Shown here: in pieces, positions 34,211-39,008 of the stretch
How the letters are laid out: every line of letters begins with the position of its first letter
How positions within the stretch are numbered: position 1 is the first letter of the stretch
Source of the DNA: Actinomycetales bacterium
GTDB lineage: Bacteria > Actinomycetota > Actinomycetes > S36-B12
Reading direction: 5' to 3'
Length of the DNA stretch: 39,008 nucleotides
Assembly (NCBI GenBank): GCA_018970765.1
Contig: JAGWVT010000022.1
Location: 1-39,008 of the forward strand
The notes under the pieces: model-generated
What the model was told of the DNA's origin: nothing
The model's database searches: none
Seen by the model: only the letters and a program-made list of their open reading frames with translations
Translations under genes and position numbers: made by a program

Positions 34211-34840
34211 CTAGGCAGCGTTTTGGGTCGGCCAGCACTCAGCGAACATGAAGGAGGGTGCCCTCTCGTTCAAGTGAACCGGTGTGACTTTTGATTCTAC
34301 GGATCGAAACCCACCGTCTCGAGTCCGCACGAGGGCAATGTGCGATCCAGGTGATACGGGTGGTTGGTCAGGGTGCGCGAATTCCATGAGGGAGTGTCCG
34401 ATGTAGGCATCGGGGTGCCACCCGAACAAAGTCCATACTTCAGTGCTGACCCACCGAATCGTCAGATCGGGTGTAACGATGCCCATCACCGTCGGCGCTG
34501 CTCGCGTGACGGGTGCCGGCCCCATTGAGGGACGCAGAATCGAACACCATGTCCCGAGAATTTGCCAACCAAGGTCCCCAAGCTCTCGACAGGCTTGGGA
34601 AACCTGAGCCATGGAAAGACGTGGATCAACTTCCACTCGCACGTCATCGGTCCCTGTGTCAACAGGAGTGATGTGCATACCCGGTTCGTCGAGCCAGTTC
34701 AATCGAAGGTCCACCACCAAGCCCTTCTCGCGGCTTAGGTTCGTCGCCGACTCCAATGCCGCCAGTCCGCAACGAACGAAGTGTTCCGAACATAGGGCCG
34801 CGTTACCGCGCGATGCGCGGTCGAAACGCGTCGACAGCAA
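34211..34840 (-). CDS. Orphan PAS-domain protein
   Basis: A 209-residue protein of unknown function. Residues ~115-200 look like a PAS sensor domain: VTPDLTIRWVSTEVWTLFGW, then PDAYIGHSLMEFAHPDQ and ALVRTRDGGFRSVESKVTPV. Residues 1-110 have no recognisable domain. No kinase, GGDEF or HTH output domain is present, so it would work alone or by protein contact. The likely start is TTG 34840, 24 bases after the lipase-type gene's stop and in the same reading frame; no in-frame ATG gives a full N-terminus. The weak start lowers confidence in the exact N-terminus. It lies 92 bases upstream of the lipoprotein gene on the same strand and may share its transcript. Confidence 0.62.
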   Translation of the reverse strand: MLSTRFDRASRGNAALCSEHFVRCGLAALESATNLSREKGLVVDLRLNWLDEPGMHITPVDTGTDDVRVEVDPRLSMAQVSQACRELGDLGWQILGTWCSILRPSMGPAPVTRAAPTVMGIVTPDLTIRWVSTEVWTLFGWHPDAYIGHSLMEFAHPDQPPVSPGSHIALVRTRDGGFRSVESKVTPVHLNERAPSFMFAECWPTQNAA

Positions 34841-34864
34841 AACGCAAGACGAGTGGTTCAGTTC

Positions 34865-36103
34865 CTAGTTGGCGGGAAGGGTAATAGGCGGTGGCTGATC
34901 GCAGGTTCGAGGCGCAGGTCGTTCGGCGAAGCGATCGGCGATCCACCACAGCGCGGCGGGCCCGCCGGCTTCGGCAGCGGAGTTGTGGTTGACACCGCCC
35001 AACCACAGCATGGACAGTGCCGATCCAGCCTTGCACCACTGTTCTGCAAGCCGGGCATTCGGCCAGGGCAGCACTACTTCATCAGCTGTCCCCTGAGCAA
35101 TGAACACGGGCATCGAGGCTGGCAGGGGATCGGGGGTTTGATCCTGTGCGTACGAACGCCAGGCGGGGGCTGTGATCGGGTTTTCGTTGAAGAACTGCTT
35201 GCCCTCATAAGAGCGTGCCACCAATTTCAACGCAAGTACCTTGCTTGAGGTGCACTCCTGGGCCAGCCGCTCGTAGGCGGCTGCACCGCCCGGGGTCATG
35301 ATGGCCGGCGGATTGAGCGCATCGTCCATGACTGGCCAAGAGACCATCACCTCGGGACCAATGGCCCAACCCACCAAGCCTGACCACTGCGCGCCCATGA
35401 TGTCCACGAGCTCGGCTGCGGGTGCGGCAGCAGCAACGCCAACCAGTGACAGTTCCGGCGCCAAACGTTCACCCAGGTGCCCCGTCCACAACGATGAATG
35501 GCCACCCTGCGAGTGCCCCCACACCGCGTACCGAGAACCGGCATCCGCCTGCGGCAGATTGCGCACCGCACGCACTGAATTCACCACATCGCGCGCTTCG
35601 GCCTCGGCGACGAGATACAACTCGTCCCCGGGTGTCCCCAACCCGGCATAGTCGGTGGCCACGACCACCCACCCGCGAGCCAGCATGGGTTCGAGCCAAT
35701 TGTTGGTGTCGGAAAGCGGGTTTGTTGATCGTGAGGGCGCGCAGGAATTACCCATGCCAACCGTGCCGTGCGCCCAGGCAACCACCGGTCGCCCTCCGTT
35801 GGGCGCAGGTGACGTCGGTAGGAACACCATCGCTCCCGAGGCAACCGGTTCACCGGTGGGCCGTTGGGTGACGTAGAGCATGCGCAGTGCAGTGCCACCG
35901 GTGACCTCGACGCCGAGTGGTTCGGTGCGGATGACTGTGCCCGGCGTTGCTGGTAGCGGATCAGGCGGTGTGTAGAACGGCTCAAGTGCGTCTTGACGTT
36001 GGTCTGTCTGCCAGGTTTGCACCAGGTACGCGCCCGCTCCCAGTGCAGCCAGGGTGAGGACGATGACCGCTGCCCAGATGATGAACTTGCGCAGGCGCCT
36101 CAT
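34865..36103 (-). CDS. Secretory-lipase-family alpha/beta hydrolase
   Basis: A 412-residue membrane-anchored or secreted serine hydrolase resembling the LIP (secretory lipase) family. An N-terminal membrane segment (IIWAAVIVLTLAALGAGAYL) acts as signal or anchor. The catalytic triad can be read as Ser198 in GHSQGG, Asp341 in GTADEVV and His373 in GVNHNSA; RPVVAWAHGTVG near 105 supplies the oxyanion-hole region. Conserved family text includes VVVATDYAGLGTPG. Substrates of relatives are acyl esters and lipids. ATG 36103 follows a stop-free junction 24 bases after the membrane-protein gene. Cysteines at 121, 284, 357 and 404 suggest disulfides in an extracytoplasmic protein. Confidence 0.85.
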   Translation of the reverse strand: MRRLRKFIIWAAVIVLTLAALGAGAYLVQTWQTDQRQDALEPFYTPPDPLPATPGTVIRTEPLGVEVTGGTALRMLYVTQRPTGEPVASGAMVFLPTSPAPNGGRPVVAWAHGTVGMGNSCAPSRSTNPLSDTNNWLEPMLARGWVVVATDYAGLGTPGDELYLVAEAEARDVVNSVRAVRNLPQADAGSRYAVWGHSQGGHSSLWTGHLGERLAPELSLVGVAAAAPAAELVDIMGAQWSGLVGWAIGPEVMVSWPVMDDALNPPAIMTPGGAAAYERLAQECTSSKVLALKLVARSYEGKQFFNENPITAPAWRSYAQDQTPDPLPASMPVFIAQGTADEVVLPWPNARLAEQWCKAGSALSMLWLGGVNHNSAAEAGGPAALWWIADRFAERPAPRTCDQPPPITLPAN

Positions 36104-36127
36104 CCCGATTTCCGCCTAACCGCAGCC

Positions 36128-36973
36128 TTAGTTGGCTACAGTCTCGCCGCTGATCGTGCGGTAGGCGTAGGCGATAGACAGCACCGAAATGCCAAACACC
36201 AAAACCCCGGCCACCGGCAGTGTGACGAGTACACCGACGATGAGCATGAGCAGGCCGACGATGATCGCGGCCAGGATCAGGAAGACCGAGATCAAGACGA
36301 TCAACAGGTTTAACCCCAGGATCGACCAGAAGTGCGGCCGGACGAGTGCCCATGACGCTCCAAGACTGGATACCCCCGGTGCGTTCTTATCCAAGATGAC
36401 GTAGCCGAAAAAGGTGAATGCGAGGCTGGCAAAAACCACGAGGATCAGCCCGACAATGCCACCGACGATCAGCCAGGTCACTGATTCAGTGGCAATGGAC
36501 AACACGGCGCCGGGAATCAAGCCGATGGCCAGGGCGATACCGACAATCACGCCGACGAGAACTGTCGTGAGCAGGTAGCGGCCGTATCCATTGAAGGTGA
36601 ACAGATCGCCGATATCGACCTTTCTTCCCTGCACCACACCCAGAGCGATTCGGATCAGGCCGAGCATCAGGAACGTCGTTACCAGGAAGTTCACTACCGT
36701 GCCAACCAACGAAAGGACGGTCAACTGGGCCGCCGCCGCAAGGGCACCGATTCCATCCAGACCTCCGCCGTCGGCGCCGGGTGCGGGGAACTCCGTGAAA
36801 CCGGTCAGCACGCTGAAGGCTCCGTTGATCAGCACGTAGACGACGATGACCAACAGCAGGGGCCAGAAATTGCGCCAGGTTGCGCGCCACCCATATTCAA
36901 TGGCCCCACCGATCGTGAAGGTCTGGTGCGAAGCCTGGGCTGCGGGTCCTGCCTGCGGATCTGACGAAGCCAT
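36128..36973 (-). CDS. Multipass membrane protein of unknown function
   Basis: A 281-residue integral membrane protein with about six hydrophobic segments: residues ~35-55 (FWPLLLVIVVYVLINGAFSV), 90-110, 130-150, 165-190, 220-245 and 245-265. The N-terminal ~20 residues are polar and Gln/Ala-rich, then GGAIEYGWRATWRNFWPLL, a layout seen in DUF975-like and related actinobacterial membrane proteins. I do not recognise a defined family. ATG 36973 is chosen for GGGAGGT upstream; the longer in-frame start would add nine residues. The gene is divergent from the large secreted protein across 147 bases, in which no clear promoter or operator stands out. Confidence 0.7.
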   Translation of the reverse strand: MASSDPQAGPAAQASHQTFTIGGAIEYGWRATWRNFWPLLLVIVVYVLINGAFSVLTGFTEFPAPGADGGGLDGIGALAAAAQLTVLSLVGTVVNFLVTTFLMLGLIRIALGVVQGRKVDIGDLFTFNGYGRYLLTTVLVGVIVGIALAIGLIPGAVLSIATESVTWLIVGGIVGLILVVFASLAFTFFGYVILDKNAPGVSSLGASWALVRPHFWSILGLNLLIVLISVFLILAAIIVGLLMLIVGVLVTLPVAGVLVFGISVLSIAYAYRTISGETVAN

Positions 36974-37120
36974 GAGACCTCCCTGGTTGAGTGCCATCAC
37001 TCTAAGCCCGGGTATTGATGGACCGTGGGATTGATTGCGCCCCGATCCGCTATCCCGAGGTCTGTGGCAGGATCGCGCCGTTACCGGTGGGCAGGTGCGG
37101 GGCTTCGGACGGAGGCGGTC

Positions 37121-38794
37121 ATGGCAAAAATATCGGTTGGGAAGCGGTTGTTTGCGGCCGCAGTGGGCAGTGCGGTTGGTCTGACGGGCCTGGTGGGCGC
37201 TGTGGTCGCAGGTCCGGCTTCTCAGGCTGCTGGCGAAGCCGCGCCGGTTGCCGCGCCTGGTCAGTACCTCAGCTTGGCGGGTACCAAACTCGCAATGCGT
37301 GGCCCACAGCGACTGCTACTGCCGGTGACCCTGCCGAAGTTCACCATTGCGAACATGCCTGACGGCTCAGCAACCAAGCCAGCCGCCGTTGTGCAGTTCC
37401 GTTGGCGTCTGTGCAAGAAGCCGCTCATTGGGGATGCCACTGAACTGAGCTGCTTTCTGATGGCCACTCCGACGCAGGCGGAAGGCAAGCGAGCGTTTGC
37501 GAATGTCAATGTGAATTTCCGAAATGTCAATGGCGTATGGGAGGCCGATCCGGTCAATGTTCCCTACGAGCCGCGCAACATGGCGAATATTGGATTCGGC
37601 ATGTACCTGTCTCCGCTGGCCTTAGTGGCAGCGGTGAAGGCGAATGATCCCAATGGTGGCTATGTAGGCACGACCGAGTTCCAAGGCAATCCTGCGGCCA
37701 ATGGTGTGGAGATCACCACCACATTGTCGTCACCATTTGATACGCGGACCATCACCCTGACGACAGACAAGCAGACCTATGCGCCATCAGATTCCATCCG
37801 ATTCACCGCGAAGATCGCCGGCGCAAATTTCGCTTTCGCCACGGGTACCCAGACGTACACCCTGCTCAGTCGGCGCCCAGTGGTGAGGGTGTGCAATGAA
37901 CCGATCGCCGCAACATTTAGTAAGGCAGCAATATCGTTCTCGGTGGGTACGTTGTCACAGTCTCTGCAAGAACAAATGCCTGCGCTGCCTATCTGCCTGG
38001 ACGCTGTTCGCCTACCAAGTGGCGGCTTGGGCACCGATGCGGCACCGTGGACCGTGGAGCCCCTCGGCATCACCGGCGATATTCAGGCAGACTCCTTGCT
38101 GTCTGCTCCTTTGGAACCTGGCGGTTCGGTCACCGTAAATTTCACGTTGTTGACGAACGTGACCTTGTCTCAGGCACCGGAAGTTGTGAATGCAGCGCCG
38201 GATCGCTTCACGTGGGCCCAGACCTCGCTTCCGGCCAGTCTGCCCATCACGATCGCTATTCCGGCTGGTGGTCAGCGCGTGGACGCGCAACTGGATCCCA
38301 ATGCGCAGCTTCCGGCGGACGGTGCAGGCCAAGGCTCGGCTGGCGGTTCCTCTGGGGGAGATTCGACAGGGGCATCAGGTGACGCCGCAACTGCGCCCGC
38401 GGGCAGTGTCGCGCTTGGTGGAACGTTGGCGGAAGCCGGGGTTGATCTGCTTCGCGCACCGCTGGCCAGTGAGAGTGGTTCGGGTAAGACTGGCGGGCAG
38501 GCACTTTCGGTGAAGATCTCCAAGAAGCCCAAGGTAGGCAAGATCTTTACGGTAACCGGAAACCTCTCGCCGAAGGCTGAAGGTGAGATCACCCTTGCCC
38601 TCGCCTACACGATCGAAGGCAAAGAGGTGGTGGTGCGTGTGCGGACCCTGCCGGTAACCTCCACCAAGACTCCGGTTAAGTGGAAGCTCTCGGCGGCGAG
38701 CCCGAAGGGCAAGTACAAAATTGTTGCGTCGTATGTGCCAACGGATGTGACCAAGAAGGGCCTGACCGTCTCCAAAACGGTGACCCTGAAGTAG
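37121..38794 (+). CDS. Large secreted protein with lysine-rich C-terminal domain
   Basis: A 557-residue exported protein of unknown function. Residues 1-35 form a signal peptide (MAKISVGKR, hydrophobic core, cleavage near SQA). The body is beta-rich, with several segments suggesting immunoglobulin-like or periplasmic folds; Cys residues in WRLCKK and LSCFLM and later VVRVCNE and LPICLDA may form disulfides. A Gly/Ser/Ala/Asp-rich linker spans ~400-435. The last ~90 residues are Lys-rich beta strands (KISKKPKVGKIFTVTGNL ... VSKTVTLK), the kind of sequence seen in Big-like domains of surface proteins. No LPXTG motif or C-terminal membrane segment. ATG 37121 is chosen for GGAGGC upstream; the in-frame extension to 37025 has no family sequence. 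The C-terminal style recalls that of the secreted protein at 3943, though clear homology is not evident. Confidence 0.8.
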   Translation: MAKISVGKRLFAAAVGSAVGLTGLVGAVVAGPASQAAGEAAPVAAPGQYLSLAGTKLAMRGPQRLLLPVTLPKFTIANMPDGSATKPAAVVQFRWRLCKKPLIGDATELSCFLMATPTQAEGKRAFANVNVNFRNVNGVWEADPVNVPYEPRNMANIGFGMYLSPLALVAAVKANDPNGGYVGTTEFQGNPAANGVEITTTLSSPFDTRTITLTTDKQTYAPSDSIRFTAKIAGANFAFATGTQTYTLLSRRPVVRVCNEPIAATFSKAAISFSVGTLSQSLQEQMPALPICLDAVRLPSGGLGTDAAPWTVEPLGITGDIQADSLLSAPLEPGGSVTVNFTLLTNVTLSQAPEVVNAAPDRFTWAQTSLPASLPITIAIPAGGQRVDAQLDPNAQLPADGAGQGSAGGSSGGDSTGASGDAATAPAGSVALGGTLAEAGVDLLRAPLASESGSGKTGGQALSVKISKKPKVGKIFTVTGNLSPKAEGEITLALAYTIEGKEVVVRVRTLPVTSTKTPVKWKLSAASPKGKYKIVASYVPTDVTKKGLTVSKTVTLK

Positions 38795-38915
38795 CGAACC
38801 GGAGGCTTTCCACCGCCGACGGCCAATTCACGGTCCTGCCTCTGCACGCGATTACAACGGCAGCATTGCCCATTCCCCGCATCCAGTGCTAACCAATACG
38901 TCATCGGGTTTAAGG
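38795..38915. other. Intergenic sequence, no feature recognised
   Basis: No convincing hairpin terminator, RNA gene or open frame with coding character is visible between the secreted-protein stop and the possible gene start at 38916. Confidence 0.5.
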
Positions 38916-39008
38916 ATGAGGTCTAAGTACGCCGGTATTGACCGCACTGTTCCTGACGATGAGAAAGATTCGTTGTCGCGATCGTCGGCACGCTCAACCT
39001 GGAAAGTG
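38916..39008 (+). CDS. Possible 5' end of a further gene (partial)
   Basis: ATG 38916 opens a frame that runs to the window edge: 31 residues beginning MRSKYAGIDRTVPDDEKDSL. AAGG lies directly before the ATG, too close for a normal ribosome-binding site, so the start is weak. Nothing in 31 residues identifies a family. Confidence 0.3.
   Translation, partial: MRSKYAGIDRTVPDDEKDSLSRSSARSTWKV

Overview
This is a GC-rich stretch of bacterial chromosome, most likely from an actinomycetote (Actinomycetota). The main signs are frequent GTG starts, many 4-base ATGA/GTGA gene overlaps, -10-like TANNNT boxes lying 5-7 bases ahead of start codons (leaderless-type), a gram-positive/Streptomyces-subtype L-rhamnose isomerase, a histidine ammonia-lyase with a Cys-Ser-Gly cofactor triad, and an alanine dehydrogenase paired with a divergent Lrp/AsnC regulator. 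The lineage below phylum cannot be named from the sequence. Coding density is very high. No gene-free stretch exceeds about 215 bases, and I saw no rRNA, tRNA, CRISPR array or transposase.

Layout. (1) 1-3870: the 3' part of a carbohydrate ABC-transport operon (permease, single-domain ATPase; the binding protein probably lies just upstream), followed by an IolE-like TIM-barrel enzyme and a Gfo/Idh/MocA dehydrogenase, closed by a GC hairpin. This looks like uptake and oxidation of a cyclitol or related sugar. (2) 3943-6486: a secreted protein with four ~100-residue repeats plus an IPT/TIG domain, convergent with a DUF4126-like membrane protein. (3) 6547-10281: SDR dehydrogenase, rhamnulokinase-like FGGY kinase, class II aldolase and a second SDR. 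No aldose isomerase is present, which suggests an alditol or deoxyalditol route. (4) 10285-13903, minus strand: small P-loop kinase, PfkB sugar kinase, LacI repressor and an FGGY kinase that has lost its C-terminal half exactly at a rho-independent terminator. (5) 13973-21095: an essentially complete L-rhamnose-to-pyruvate operon (mutarotase-like protein, RhaI, fused RhaD aldolase/lactaldehyde dehydrogenase, RhaB, LldD-like lactate dehydrogenase). (6) 21176-24999: a tandem TetR-type regulator, glucose-6-phosphate isomerase and a DMT-family exporter.

(7) 25033-26449: an AbiE-type toxin-antitoxin pair whose promoter lies inside a near-perfect 43-base palindrome. (8) 26514-28319: alanine dehydrogenase and its divergent Lrp-type regulator, with inverted repeats between them and a 12-base tandem repeat inside the regulator gene. 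(9) 28340-33691: the histidine-utilisation cluster, with an arginase-family HutG divergent from hutU-hutI-hutH. (10) 33699-38794: cell-envelope genes (small lipoprotein, orphan PAS protein, secretory-lipase-type hydrolase, multipass membrane protein, large secreted protein). The right edge may hold the start of another gene.

Together the window reads as a catabolic island of a heterotroph. Deoxy sugars and sugar alcohols are split to dihydroxyacetone phosphate plus lactaldehyde-type fragments, which go on to lactate and pyruvate; alanine and histidine are deaminated to feed the same central pathways. The most unusual points are the isomerase-less kinase/aldolase cluster, the terminator-fused truncated kinase, and the palindrome-embedded leaderless promoter of the AbiE module.
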